Shown: positions 1 through 10,151, numbered from the stretch's first letter. The stretch is DNA of 64,000 nt from CAWJHE01 sp963842455 (GCA_963842455.1 CAWJHE010000014.1:496001-560000); one strand, 5' to 3'. A program made the numbers and translations. The notes: a model not told the origin generated them from the letters alone.

Positions 1-705
1 ATGCTCGCGTGTCTGCTGCACAATATCAACGATGTATTTCTTCAAAGCTGGAGAAATATAAATCTCTTTCACGGCTTCCTGTGCCTGGGTCAATTCTTCA
101 ACTGAGACAACCTGATCCAGGTCAGCCAGGGGGTGACGGAATTGCTGGCGTTCTAACATTTGGATTTCATCATCCAATGCCGGGTATCCCAAGCGTAATC
201 GCAACATAAAACGATCTACCTGAGCTTCTGGCAATGGGAAAGTGCCTTCGTACTCGATAGGATTCTGGGTCGCAAACACCAAAAAAGGACGCGGTAATGG
301 CCGCGTGACGCCATCGACCGTAATCTGCCGTTCTTCCATTGCCTCCAAAAGGGCTGCTTGCGTTTTGGGTGTGGCCCGGTTGATTTCATCAGCCAGGACC
401 ACTTGCGCCATGATTGGTCCTGGACGAAATTCAAAATCGCGGCTCACCTGGTTGAAAATTGAAACACCGGTAACATCGCTGGGCAACATATCGGGGGTAA
501 ATTGAATGCGGCTGAATGCGCATCCCAAGGAACGTGCCAGGCTGCGCGCCAGCATGGTTTTCCCCACCCCGGGGACATCTTCGATGAGCAAATGACCCTG
601 ACACAATAAGCCCACAACGGCCAGGTCGATCGTGGCTCTTTTACCAATAATCACTTTTTCAATATTCGAGATTACACGATCTGCTAATGCTTGCACTTCT
701 GTCAT
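1..705 (-). CDS. MoxR-family AAA+ ATPase (3' end outside window)
   Basis: The reading frame is open from an ATG at 705 to the window edge (235 residues visible), preceded by a strong ribosome binding site (GGGAG, 7 bases upstream). Walker A (GVGKT) lies at residues 46-50, Walker B (VVLADEIN) at 102-109 and the sensor-1 ATQN at 145-148, all typical of MoxR ATPases. These act as cytoplasmic chaperone-like ATPases, often beside DUF58/VWA-domain partners; any such partner would lie to the left of this window. The lid domain begins near residue 190 and is cut. It is on the same strand as the membrane-protein cluster to its right but separated by 111 bases, so it probably has its own promoter. The family is certain; the substrate is unknown. 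Confidence 0.95.
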   Translation of the reverse strand, partial: MTEVQALADRVISNIEKVIIGKRATIDLAVVGLLCQGHLLIEDVPGVGKTMLARSLARSLGCAFSRIQFTPDMLPSDVTGVSIFNQVSRDFEFRPGPIMAQVVLADEINRATPKTQAALLEAMEERQITVDGVTRPLPRPFLVFATQNPIEYEGTFPLPEAQVDRFMLRLRLGYPALDDEIQMLERQQFRHPLADLDQVVSVEELTQAQEAVKEIYISPALKKYIVDIVQQTREH

Positions 706-816
706 CCTATTTCTCCCTGATAACTTGTCGGTTCGGCAACCATGAATAAAATCTTACCTGTAAAAATGTCGATAGCCAGAGTGGATAGTGTTTACCAACC
801 CTTGAGCAAGAACACA

Positions 817-1917
817 TTAAGTACCAACCAGAAAACAGAATAGTTCAAAACCCTTGCTTTTTGGTATCGCCCAGCAAAGTAACAGGATCGTTAGCACCAA
901 GCCAACCGTGTAGCGCAACAAACCGCCAGTTTCCCGAAAGGTAGAGAAGGGCATGAACAGGACACTCAAAACATTTAATAATAATACCAATACTATCACA
1001 TTTCTATCCCGTTGCAACCAGGCTTTGAGCGAAACCCATAACCCCCACAAGGCAGGCCAAATAACAAAAGGTCCAAATACCAGCAGCATAGCTAAGAAAT
1101 AGGTTAAGCTGGTTTCGGCGATGCGGAAAAGGCCCATGAAAGGGATCCATTCGAAGGATGTTGCCATGTCTCCGCCAGAACCGATCCCCAAAGAGCCAAA
1201 TTGATAGACCAGCCACACCTGGAAAAGCACAAAAGGCAGACCGGCGAGTAGAGCAAGACCCAGGGCGGATGTGTAATCTTTTCGGAATAAATAATCCAGA
1301 AAGGCTGCCGCCACAAAAATTAACATAACTTCTTTGGCAAATACTGCCAGACCCAGGCTTAACCAGGCCAGCCATTTTTTGCCTTTCAGCAACCAGAACA
1401 TACCCCAGGATGCCAATGCATAGGCTAGCGGTTCGGGTAAGTCCACGATTAAGGCTAAGAGTAAACCGGGGTACAGACCCAAGACCAGCGCATACCAGGC
1501 CGACACTTTCATCTCAACCAGGTAAGCGGCTACTGCCCATGTGGCAGCTCCCAGGGAGATTAGCCCGATAAGCAACAATATCCAGGGAATCAGGGTAGGA
1601 TTTCCGAACGATAAACAGCGCGCCAGCATTGGCATGAGAATCCGCTGATAACGATAAGCTGGTACATCTAACAGAGGGGCGACCAAATGGGGAGCAGGCT
1701 CCCGGGCGATATAAAACACGAATTGGCCATCATAACCCCGATCGCCGTTAGGATCGCCTTGCGAATAATACGAACCGGAGCGTACAAAGTACATGGCATC
1801 CCCATCCACCTGGATTAGGATCACCGCAACCAGCAAGCTTGCAAGCAAGAAAACGACCAGGGCGGGCAGAAAAGCGCTATTCTTTGGTTTCATGATGCAG
1901 CATTTAAGGGCGTTCAT
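817..1917 (-). CDS. polytopic membrane protein, GT-C/mannosyltransferase-like
   Basis: About 366 residues with roughly nine hydrophobic segments. After the first membrane segment comes a loop with an acidic GYDGQF motif and, further on, AYRYQRIL. From memory this pairing recurs in a bacterial family of GT-C-like membrane proteins; I cannot name a Pfam entry with confidence. The start is uncertain: ATG at 1917 (weak GGGGCAGG site upstream, 14-base overlap with the preceding stop) is chosen over ATG 1893 (no ribosome site) and a longer frame to 1953. It is the last gene of the membrane-protein series reading leftward from 9887, so co-transcription is likely. A role in lipid-linked sugar transfer or cell-surface polymer assembly is inference. 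Confidence 0.75.
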   Translation of the reverse strand: MNALKCCIMKPKNSAFLPALVVFLLASLLVAVILIQVDGDAMYFVRSGSYYSQGDPNGDRGYDGQFVFYIAREPAPHLVAPLLDVPAYRYQRILMPMLARCLSFGNPTLIPWILLLIGLISLGAATWAVAAYLVEMKVSAWYALVLGLYPGLLLALIVDLPEPLAYALASWGMFWLLKGKKWLAWLSLGLAVFAKEVMLIFVAAAFLDYLFRKDYTSALGLALLAGLPFVLFQVWLVYQFGSLGIGSGGDMATSFEWIPFMGLFRIAETSLTYFLAMLLVFGPFVIWPALWGLWVSLKAWLQRDRNVIVLVLLLNVLSVLFMPFSTFRETGGLLRYTVGLVLTILLLCWAIPKSKGFELFCFLVGT

Positions 1918-4387
1918 TTTTTTGCCTGCCCCACCACGCAAGAAATCCAGCAAACACCAGGCTCAACAAGCTGATGAGGATCCCCAACCAGAAAGAAAAC
2001 GGCCGGTAAACCAATTCAAGGATATGATCTCCCTGCGGTGTATACACAGCCTGGAATAGATAATTGGCGCGCATCAGCGAGCTTTTTTCTCCATCCAAGC
2101 GCGCCTGCCAACCAGGATACCAGGTATCGGCCAACACCAGCCAGCCATCCGTATGTGCATCCAGCTTGATTTTGATATGATTGGGATTGTTTGTCTCGAT
2201 CCATTTCAGGGAAGCGCTTAGGCTACCGGCTGGTGAAGAGCAAACAGTTTGCCCAGCCTGTTGCGCATTTTCGATGATCACCCATTGATCCCAATCTAAA
2301 CCTCCCTGGCTGACCGCCTGCCAGGCTTCTATCTCGCTTGCCACATTTTTAGCGCAGGGCACCCAATGTACCCGCTGACTTGCCTCGACCAACTGCCATT
2401 CATAATTCCCAAGGTGTTCTTCGTAAGACGTCAGGACGCTCCCGACATTCATCCAGGCTAAACGCTGATGCAATTCTTCTTTGGGTAGTTCATCCAGGTG
2501 AACCATCCAGCGTTCATACCGCTCGGGAACGAAGGGGTCGAAGTTGTTTACCGCATCCAGTCCCTCGAGTAAGCCCAGGTTTGGCAGTAGCAACGCTCGC
2601 ATTTTTGACCAGGACTCGCCGGGCATATAACTATCAAAGCGAAGAAAGCGCTCAAACTTTAGCTCATCTTCTAACGAAGCAGGAAGGTACACCCGGCTGC
2701 CAGAGGGCTGCGAGTCAGATAGACCAGAAGCCTGATATTCGGAATAAAATGCCAGGGGAACACCCGGATTGAGTCCCCAGGCTGCCACCAATAAATCCAG
2801 GGATATCACAACCAGGACCGTTAGCCGCCAAAGATTGGTTCTGCGTCTAATCGTATCACCTGCAGAAAGACCCATTGGATTTGCCAGCGGCGCTGACAGG
2901 CTGAGCAAACCGGCAAAGACACCCCACACACCGGCCATAGCTGTGGCGCGCAGCATACTTGGGCTGACTTCGCCTAAAACGGCCCAGGCGATCCCCGCAC
3001 CCAGGCTGACCGCCACCGCTCCGGCTGTCCCCAGGCGCGTCCAATACAGGCTGCGACCTTGCGGTCTGCGCCATTTTTCTGCGCCCAAACCAGCCATCAG
3101 CGCCAGGATAAACTCCAAGCCAATCAACACCCTGGCAGGCGCCTGGAACAGATCAAAAGTAGGGATATGCTGGTAAAACCATGGAAAAATGGGTGTGAAT
3201 CGACCAGCCCCCCAGATCAAGATCACAACAATGCCAACCAAAATCCAGGCCATATAAGGTGGTCTCGAGAAACCAGGCAATTGTCTCTCCGGGACGCTTT
3301 CCGTTTTACTCGGCTTTGTCATTCGAGCAAGCGGCTTAAGTAAGAATGAGAGCGCCAGAAGAAGCGGCAACAAACCCATATAAAGTGCATCTTCCCAGTA
3401 ATTGGCATATCCCCAATAATCACCCTGCACTGGGCTGCCAAATAGACCCGGCGCCAGCAAGGTTGCCAGTTTCCAGGGCCATAAAGAATACGATAGAGCC
3501 AGATCAAAGTCAACCGCCTCAGCTCGCTGTGATTGAAGCAGGTACTCGGCAGTGGGAGCTAGCTGCACGCCGGCTATCCCTGCTGCCAGGAGAATTGCTG
3601 CACCAAACCAAAGCCAGGTTTTTGCCAGGCATTTTAAACCCTGCAGTCGTCCAAATTGCTTTGAGTGAGAAGAGTTTACAGTGTGGCCAGTGTGAACAGC
3701 CCAATAAGCACACCAGGCGGCTGAAATTAAGAGAATATACCAGGCAGTTTGAGCATGCCCACTCAGCAACAACAACGCCAGGCTGAATGCCAGGCGCAGG
3801 AACTTTCCACAGGTGAATGACAGCTTTCCATGTTCTGGGGTTAATTGCAACAGGATCCAGGGTAGCCAGGCGGCGCTGAATACAATGGAGGGAAAATTAA
3901 CCCTGGCGGTCAGGTAACTGCACATCACCCAAGCCAGAGCGCTGAGCGATTGCCCAAAGACTCCGCTTCCCAGTTTCTTCAACAGGACAGCCATGCCCCA
4001 GCCCGAAAAAAGCAGATGGATGCCCAATAGTGGCGTGAGTCCCCAGGCTAGCCAGGGGGAGCCGCCCAGGGCATAAAAAATCGCCAGGAGCCAGGTTGGC
4101 GGGTAAAACAGGGCTGACTGGTAATTGGCCAGCAAAGGCGCCCCCATTCCCACCCCAGGGTTCCACAAAGGTAAATGCCCATCCATCACCGTCTGAAAAG
4201 CATAAGACCACCAGGGTACAAACTGCAGACCCGGGGTGCCCCAAAATAACGCCTTGCCGCCGAACAGAAGCGGGCTAAGCCAAATAAGTAAGACCAGTCC
4301 GGCAACCACAAGCGCTGAATAAGGAACCAACCTGGCTGCCAGCCTATGTGAAACCTGCAGTCCGAAGTGATGACGGTTTATGGACAT
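1904..4387 (-). CDS. YfhO-like large membrane protein
   Basis: An 827-residue protein with about 12 hydrophobic segments in the N-terminal two thirds, then a soluble extracytoplasmic region and a final membrane segment near residue 800. The C-terminal region carries the YfhO-family signature (TWYPGWQARLDG, then a VYRP motif just before the last helix). Gram-positive YfhO family members are linked to glycosylation of cell-wall lipoteichoic acid; here the polymer is unknown. The N-terminal half has the ALFYPPTWLL motif common to the family. Its start (ATG at 4387) overlaps the frame-corrected end of the upstream gene, indicating translational coupling. It is paralogous to the gene at 6066-8250. 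Confidence 0.85.
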   Translation of the reverse strand: MSINRHHFGLQVSHRLAARLVPYSALVVAGLVLLIWLSPLLFGGKALFWGTPGLQFVPWWSYAFQTVMDGHLPLWNPGVGMGAPLLANYQSALFYPPTWLLAIFYALGGSPWLAWGLTPLLGIHLLFSGWGMAVLLKKLGSGVFGQSLSALAWVMCSYLTARVNFPSIVFSAAWLPWILLQLTPEHGKLSFTCGKFLRLAFSLALLLLSGHAQTAWYILLISAAWCAYWAVHTGHTVNSSHSKQFGRLQGLKCLAKTWLWFGAAILLAAGIAGVQLAPTAEYLLQSQRAEAVDFDLALSYSLWPWKLATLLAPGLFGSPVQGDYWGYANYWEDALYMGLLPLLLALSFLLKPLARMTKPSKTESVPERQLPGFSRPPYMAWILVGIVVILIWGAGRFTPIFPWFYQHIPTFDLFQAPARVLIGLEFILALMAGLGAEKWRRPQGRSLYWTRLGTAGAVAVSLGAGIAWAVLGEVSPSMLRATAMAGVWGVFAGLLSLSAPLANPMGLSAGDTIRRRTNLWRLTVLVVISLDLLVAAWGLNPGVPLAFYSEYQASGLSDSQPSGSRVYLPASLEDELKFERFLRFDSYMPGESWSKMRALLLPNLGLLEGLDAVNNFDPFVPERYERWMVHLDELPKEELHQRLAWMNVGSVLTSYEEHLGNYEWQLVEASQRVHWVPCAKNVASEIEAWQAVSQGGLDWDQWVIIENAQQAGQTVCSSPAGSLSASLKWIETNNPNHIKIKLDAHTDGWLVLADTWYPGWQARLDGEKSSLMRANYLFQAVYTPQGDHILELVYRPFSFWLGILISLLSLVFAGFLAWWGRQKNERP

Positions 4388-4423
4388 GAAATTTCCACCT
4401 GAAACACCTGGACATCAGCGTTT

Positions 4424-6073
4424 TCAAAAATTTTTCGGAAGCCCGGCGATTTCAACAGGCTGCCAATCACCCAGCCTACGTTCATGAGGTCCCCAAAAAA
4501 CATAATTGACGCCTTGGGAGCAAATCCAATCAAACCTATCTTGCATGTTCGTTCCAGCCTGGTAAAAAGCCTCAACCTGGGGCAACAGCTCACTCAGTCC
4601 AGCGCTTTCGGGTCCATGCCCGATCACAACCCTTACGGGTGCATAAGCTGGTAAGGCGTTGCCTGTGGGATAAGCGCCTAGCACAACCTGGCCGGGTTGG
4701 GCAAGCTGGTTGAATTGCTCATAAGCCTGTACCTGGGCTGTGGGCAGAAAAACCGGCTCAGAGGGGGCTGCGGCAGAAACAAACCCCATCCAAATGAGAA
4801 CCAGAGTGGAAGGAAAAGCCAGCCCCAACCCGATTGTCGCCAGGCGGCGTACTTGCTGATCTTTTGGTTTCTCGGGAGCCTTACCAGCGCTCAAAGCGGC
4901 AAGGGATAACACAATCCAGGCTATCCAGACACCTTCGGGCAGCCGGCGCTGTAAATTCACCGGAAAATAAGCCAGGACTGGTAATAGAAACATCCATGCG
5001 CCCAAAAACGCACCCCCAGCTGGATGTGTCGCCTTCAGCCGAGGCCAGCCAACCCAGGCATACGGGATCAACAGTCCATAGGCCAGCAGGTAATACAGCG
5101 GATGGGGAGAGCGAATAATGTTCTGGGCTGACCAGGCTTGTAGAAAGGGATCACGAATGATCATCCAGAATTGAACGAGAGAAAACAACACCGGCAAACC
5201 AGCCGCAGCGGCCAGCGGCGCTAATTTTTGTCGCCACAGGTCAATCAAGTATGCAATGCGCAGGGTGCTTAAGCCGCCAGTCTGCTGCTGGATGTGGTAC
5301 CCGATCCAAATCACAATATAAACACAGATCAAAAATCCTATCAGCAAAAAGGTGAGCGGCTGGGCTAGCCCGGATAACATCCACAGACCTGCGAGCTGGA
5401 TGATCAACTTTCCTTTTTTCCCATAATCCACAGGTTCATCCATCCAGCGGAAAGCGGTGAGCAACGCCCATAACAGGCAAGCTCTGGCTAAAGCCAGGTG
5501 CGGCAAACCATAAATCCCCAGGAAGCCAAAAGTCTCTGGTGAATAAAATTCCAATGGCATGGATTGCCCTGGTAAATAGGGGACCAACCACAGGAACAGC
5601 CAACCCAGACCGCCGCCCAAAACAGCCAAAATTACACCCAGACGCCGTAATGGAACTGGCTTTATGAAATAGGCGATGAATTGATAAGTTGCCAGGATGA
5701 CGAGCACGCTGGCAGCCAGGCGGTAGAGATGGTAAAGCGCTACCAATTGCGGGTGCATGCCAGCGGGAGCAGCCAACTTCCCTAAGGTGAGATAGGGAAA
5801 AAACATGAGTACGCCGGCTTGATCCTGGCTGGTATAGGGCGTCTTGAAAATCCAATCCCCGCTGGAACCAGCCAACATCTTGGCTATGTAAGAATTGCCA
5901 TCTTCTACAGCAAACACAAAACCAGAGAAACGGTAGTCTTCTCCCTGGCGGCTATATGCATAAAGATAAGGCATGCTGGTTAACAGGCAGACAAAAACAA
6001 TGCAAGCCCACAGCCAGCGCCATTCAGCCTTACTCAGCGTGCTATCCAGCCAATTCTTTGACTTTTCAGGCAT
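4424..6073 (-). CDS. polytopic membrane protein, paralogue of 8286-9887; C-terminus frameshifted
   Basis: About 549 residues with 10-12 membrane segments. The N-terminal extracytoplasmic loop (GNSYIAKM, GDWIFKTPYT) is shared with the protein at 8286-9887, so the two are paralogues. ATG 6073 is preferred over GTG 6079 because it follows a GGTGGA site and overlaps the upstream stop by 8 bases. As read, the frame stops at 4424 after GLPKNF. Removing one base from the A5T5 run at 4426-4435 extends the protein to a stop at 4378 and restores a tail (NADVQVFQVE) that aligns with the paralogue's end (SSGEASLYQLP). The true gene is therefore probably 4378-6073. A GT-C-type glycosyltransferase role is inference from fold and neighbours. 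Confidence 0.8.
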   Translation of the reverse strand: MPEKSKNWLDSTLSKAEWRWLWACIVFVCLLTSMPYLYAYSRQGEDYRFSGFVFAVEDGNSYIAKMLAGSSGDWIFKTPYTSQDQAGVLMFFPYLTLGKLAAPAGMHPQLVALYHLYRLAASVLVILATYQFIAYFIKPVPLRRLGVILAVLGGGLGWLFLWLVPYLPGQSMPLEFYSPETFGFLGIYGLPHLALARACLLWALLTAFRWMDEPVDYGKKGKLIIQLAGLWMLSGLAQPLTFLLIGFLICVYIVIWIGYHIQQQTGGLSTLRIAYLIDLWRQKLAPLAAAAGLPVLFSLVQFWMIIRDPFLQAWSAQNIIRSPHPLYYLLAYGLLIPYAWVGWPRLKATHPAGGAFLGAWMFLLPVLAYFPVNLQRRLPEGVWIAWIVLSLAALSAGKAPEKPKDQQVRRLATIGLGLAFPSTLVLIWMGFVSAAAPSEPVFLPTAQVQAYEQFNQLAQPGQVVLGAYPTGNALPAYAPVRVVIGHGPESAGLSELLPQVEAFYQAGTNMQDRFDWICSQGVNYVFWGPHERRLGDWQPVEIAGLPKNF

Positions 6074-8250
6074 TTCCACCAGCCTTTTCTTTACGTTTTA
6101 CAAAGCTATGCGCAGCGATCGCACCTGCAGTCAAGACAAAAACGGTTAAACCTAGTAACAGGCTAGCAGGGCGCAATGCAAAGCTTACCTGGTGCAACCC
6201 TTCGGGTAGGATGACCGAGCGCAGCAATCCGCGGTAGGCCTGGATGTCAACCGGTTCACCGTCCACCTGTGCCTGCCAGCCCGGATAAACGATCTCCGAC
6301 AGCACCAGGACGCCTGGACCCTGGGCTTGGACAATCCATTGGTTGGGGGAAGATTGAACAATGCTTACCTGCTGACCGGTGAGTACTCCGCCCTGCTCGA
6401 CCCAAGCGCGTGGGTAAGCTAACTGGTTCAGATAGATATAGATACCATCCTGGATAGAGATCTGTTCCAGACCAGCTGCATCCATTGGAAAAGCGCTCAG
6501 GACATAACGAACATTAAGCAGACCCAACAAGTCTGCATCGCGGCTGGTAAAGGCGGTTGTCTTCCTGGGGGTTTCCACTGGCAAAAGGTGGGATGGTCAC
6601 ATGATACCCACTGGAAGGCACACCGCTGGCTAACTGCATAAACTCCACATAAGGACTGAGCTGCACCGGATCCACGCCACTGGCGAGCTGTATGCCATAG
6701 TGCACTGCGCTTTGCTGGGGCAGACTGTAGGAGGGCGAATACACGCGGAATTCTCCGGTCTGCAAAGATAAGTACTCCGCTGCGGCTTGCGCTTCGAGGA
6801 CCTGGGCGGCAGGCCGGCTCACAAACAATGAGCGATCGACGATGCCCCAATCCAACAGGCAAATCAATAGGATTCCATAGACCATTCTTTGCGTCCAGGC
6901 AGTGTTTTTCCTGGCTTTTTTCTGGCAATAGAGCACCCACACTATACCTGCCAATAGGATGGATCCACCCCATAGGAAGTTATCAGGAATTGCTTTTGTC
7001 ATCAGCCATATACCTGACCACAAGAGAAGAAGCAAAACAACCAGACCAAAGCTCAGCAAGTTAATGCGCTTATGATATTCGAGGTCTGATGGTTGACTCA
7101 AAGCATGGATGGCCTGGCTGGCAAGCATGAGCATTGCAAATTGAGTTAGGAATAAGGCTCGCGCCGGCACTCGCAGCAAGCTCATCCCAGGCAATTGAGC
7201 AATCCAGGCCATTCCGGGCAAGCTTTCACCCAAGGCAAACAGGCTGCTCAGGAACAAAATCAGCAGCCAGAAACGCGTTTGAAACGAGTGTTTCCAGATG
7301 AAGATCGTAGCCAGGCACAACAAAAAGACTAATGCGCCACTATACAGTACCCATTCATGGAAGCCGCCAAAATCGGGAAACAGCAAACCCAACAACCGGC
7401 CAGGCGGAAGAGAATATGCACTGAAATCCTGCAAAGACAGGTCAGCCCGGCTGGTCAAACGAGTCAGCTCTGCCAGCGGCAAGGCCAGCGGAGCTGCCAG
7501 ACCTAAGGCAGCTGCTCCTTGAAGCGCCAATCGCCCGAAAGGTCTCGCAACGCGCTCTAAAGCATTCTTGGCAGGCGACTGCCAACCCAGAAACAGGCTG
7601 TAGGCTACCCAAACCAGACCCGCATAGACTCCCCAGCGCACATCGGCAAGGAAGGTCAGCGCCCAGATCAGGCTGCTTAGCCAGGGAAAGCGCCTGGGGG
7701 CTGCAGTTATCGCCCACAGCAGCCAGGGCAGCCAACAAACAGCATAGAGCAAGGTCAGGTGACCTGCGCCGTAATGAGCAAACAATTTCGGCATCAGGGT
7801 AAACCCAAGCGCTCCGAACCAGGTTGCGTTTCTGGAGAGACCCAGGCATGACAGAAATTTAGCCATTCCCCAACCGCCCCACAAAAGATGCAAGAGGACC
7901 AACAGGTTAAAACCCAATGGCAGAGGAAAGATCAGCGCTAACCAGCCAGGCGGATACCATAGACCAGATAAAGGATGGGCGAAAAAAGGATAACCGCTAT
8001 AGATCAATGGAGACCAAAGCGGCAGCTGCCGGTCGATCCAGAGCGATTGCTGCAAGAATACTGCGTTGGGATAGTGGGTTGTCGCCAGGTCGGAATATTG
8101 CGCCTGCGCAGATGGGAAAGGAAAACCGCTTATACCAGGTAAAAGCAAAACAAGCACCAACCCAAATGGTAAGAAACTCAGCCAGCGCCACAGGTCATGT
8201 CTATGAACGCTTATTTTGGGACGAGATGGCTGCTTCATATTGTCTGACAT
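6066..8250 (-). CDS. YfhO-like membrane protein split by a frameshift
   Basis: Two overlapping frames together make one YfhO-like protein. The first (8250 to 6514, 578 residues) gives about 12 membrane segments, including the GLWYPPGWLAL motif. The second (from about 6584 to 6066) supplies the missing C-terminal part: LLGLLNVRYV, an IVYPGWQAQVDGE motif and the last membrane helix. Deleting one base from the C5 run (plus-strand G5 at 6567-6571) joins the frames into a protein of about 728 residues, close to its 827-residue paralogue at 1904-4387. The frame stays open on both sides with no other lesions, which favours a sequence error or very recent mutation. It sits between the two GNSY-type paralogues in the same operon. 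Confidence 0.8.
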
Positions 8251-8285
8251 ACAACAGATCCATATTCAACCTAGCAATCATGCCT

Positions 8286-9887
8286 TCAATCCAACGGCAG
8301 CTGGTACAGGCTGGCTTCTCCTGAGCTGCAAACCCTGGTCAATCCTGGCCAATCCGGAAATTCACCCATCTTCGCTTCCCGCGCTCCCCAAAAGAGATAG
8401 TCCACACCACGCTGTTGCAGGTAAGCCAAAGCGATGGGAGCCTGCTCAAATTCACCGCTGTGTTGCATCAATTTCTGGACGATTGCCTGCTCCTTCTCTG
8501 CCTGCGCCGTTTCAAAGGGATGACCGTACAGGACCCTTCTACCGGTGCGAGCGGGAATATACAGCCCCATCTGTGGAGATGCCAGGATCAGCGCATCAGG
8601 CTGGGTGTTAGCTTCGACCCAGTCCAGGCATTCAACCTCCCCAGCTGAAAGAAACAAGCTTGGGTCCTGCGTTTGAACACCATGCATCCCAGCCAGGATG
8701 ACCATCAGCGGCGAAGGGATTGAAAGCAGAAAAATACCTGCAAATAGTAAGCGCTTGGAACTTTTGATCCTGCCTGCCAGTGCTTCTAGACCTGGCACAG
8801 CCAGACCTGCTATCGGGACATACAAGCCCATGATAAAGCGACGTTGTAAAGACCAGGGAAAATACATCAGGACCAATCCAACTAGCAGCCAGGCAACCAG
8901 AGTGTCTGCTTTCCACCCAGCCTTGCGTAAACGGCTGAAAACAGCCGGTGCAGCCAATAAGATGGCCGGTGAGAAGGCAATCAGAACGTCCCAAATGGGC
9001 GGCGAGGGGGTCAGGTTTTGAGTATTCCAGGCAGACAGGACGGGCTGCAAGCGGGTGATGACCAGATCGTAGACCAGGACTGGCATCGCGAAGATCAGGA
9101 TCACGAAAATATCCAGGAGCTCAGATCGAATTTGCCGGTTTTGATAGCATAACTTGACCAGCCCATCTGGTTGCGTACGGCTCAGCCATAACAGCTGCCA
9201 GACAAGCCGGACTCCCCGCACCAGCAAAACGATCACTACGCCAAAGGGGGATACCAGCGCCAGGATCAATGCAGCTGCCGAATCTACAAGCCTGGTTCGC
9301 CATGTGCTGCGCCAGTCTGGATCAATTTTCTCTGGATCGCCTCGTAGCAGGATTAACAGCAGTCCCAATCCCAGGGGAAAATGCGGATTGGCATAAGCCG
9401 ATAGAAAAGGATAAGCCTCTGCCACCCAGAAATCTGCAGTTAAGCTTCCACTCAAAAAAACTAGCCAACCCATTCCAGCCCCGAACGCGGAGAGCACAAA
9501 AGCAAAGGTTTTGCTCGTGCCCCGAAATCCATGCGAGTGATAGAAGATATCCAATGTCCAGAGCAGAAACAAAGCTCCCAGCCAACGCGCCAGATGGTAG
9601 GTCAAAATCAAGGAAAGGCCTGTCCAACGCGCCAGGTGACCTAAAAAGAGATAGAACACAAACAGGTAAGCGCCATCTCCGGGGTCAGCAGTGTAGGGAA
9701 GTTTGAATGTCCAATCACCTCTCCAGCCCTGGTACATTTTTGCCAGGTAGGAATTTCCATCGATCGGATTAAGCAAGAATCCCTGGAAGACCACTTCACC
9801 CGAAGTCTGCCAGAAAGCCAGACCATAAGGTAAGAGCACCAGGACCGAGAACAGGATGGCATATAGCAGAAAGCGATTGTTCGACAC
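8286..9887 (-). CDS. polytopic membrane protein, GT-C-like (first gene of the cluster)
   Basis: A 533-residue protein starting at GTG 9887 with about 11 membrane segments. It has a first extracytoplasmic loop GNSYLAKM followed by GDWTFKLPYT, and a C-terminal DYLFWG motif. It is a paralogue of 4424-6073 and, like it, is followed by a YfhO-like gene; the spacing to that gene is 35 bases. A consensus promoter lies 43-71 bases upstream. Family members I recall are annotated only as hypothetical membrane proteins. A glycosyltransferase of the GT-C fold is the best guess from topology and from the acidic first loop. Confidence 0.8.
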   Translation of the reverse strand: MSNNRFLLYAILFSVLVLLPYGLAFWQTSGEVVFQGFLLNPIDGNSYLAKMYQGWRGDWTFKLPYTADPGDGAYLFVFYLFLGHLARWTGLSLILTYHLARWLGALFLLWTLDIFYHSHGFRGTSKTFAFVLSAFGAGMGWLVFLSGSLTADFWVAEAYPFLSAYANPHFPLGLGLLLILLRGDPEKIDPDWRSTWRTRLVDSAAALILALVSPFGVVIVLLVRGVRLVWQLLWLSRTQPDGLVKLCYQNRQIRSELLDIFVILIFAMPVLVYDLVITRLQPVLSAWNTQNLTPSPPIWDVLIAFSPAILLAAPAVFSRLRKAGWKADTLVAWLLVGLVLMYFPWSLQRRFIMGLYVPIAGLAVPGLEALAGRIKSSKRLLFAGIFLLSIPSPLMVILAGMHGVQTQDPSLFLSAGEVECLDWVEANTQPDALILASPQMGLYIPARTGRRVLYGHPFETAQAEKEQAIVQKLMQHSGEFEQAPIALAYLQQRGVDYLFWGAREAKMGEFPDWPGLTRVCSSGEASLYQLPLD

Positions 9888-9929
9888 AATGTCTCGCCAA
9901 TTTTAAACCTTGGGATTTTTCTGGTTGTT

Positions 9930-9958
9930 ACTATACATTTAACAAAGTAGGGTGTCAA
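9930..9958 (-). promoter_or_regulatory. sigma70-type promoter for the 9887-817 membrane cluster
   Basis: Read on the minus strand: TTGACA (9953-9958), a 17-base spacer, then TATAGT (9930-9935). This is one mismatch from the housekeeping consensus. It drives the GTG-started gene at 9887 and probably the whole leftward series, because no later gap exceeds 35 bases. Confidence 0.8.
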
Positions 9959-10007
9959 GCATCCGCTCCAGGTCCTTGCCAATTTGTCCGGTTGGAGGGT
10001 GTTTCCC

Positions 10008-10036
10008 TTGCCTTATCAGCCATCCGCCTCTATAAT
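10008..10036 (+). promoter_or_regulatory. sigma70-type promoter for the zinc-ribbon / NACHT pair
   Basis: TTGCCT (10008-10013), a 17-base spacer and a perfect TATAAT (10031-10036), about 115 bases before the ATG at 10152. It is divergent from the promoter at 9930-9958. The rest of 9888-10151 holds nothing else that I recognise. Confidence 0.65.
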
Positions 10037-10151
10037 CTAGCACAGTGCGGCGAACCAGCGTCTATCACCTGTCAGCAGCCATTCGAGCAACAGCCACCCC
10101 GGTTCAGTCCGTTTGCGGCAGAAAAGTAATCTAATCCCGAGGTAAACAAGC

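Noticed and set aside
2380..3176. Open frames of 130 and 135 codons opposite the YfhO-like gene
   Set aside because: No ribosome sites or family motifs; frame use follows the minus-strand gene.
9888..10151. Searched for a tRNA or small RNA in this divergent gap
   Set aside because: Two promoters explain it; no cloverleaf or conserved RNA fold was visible.
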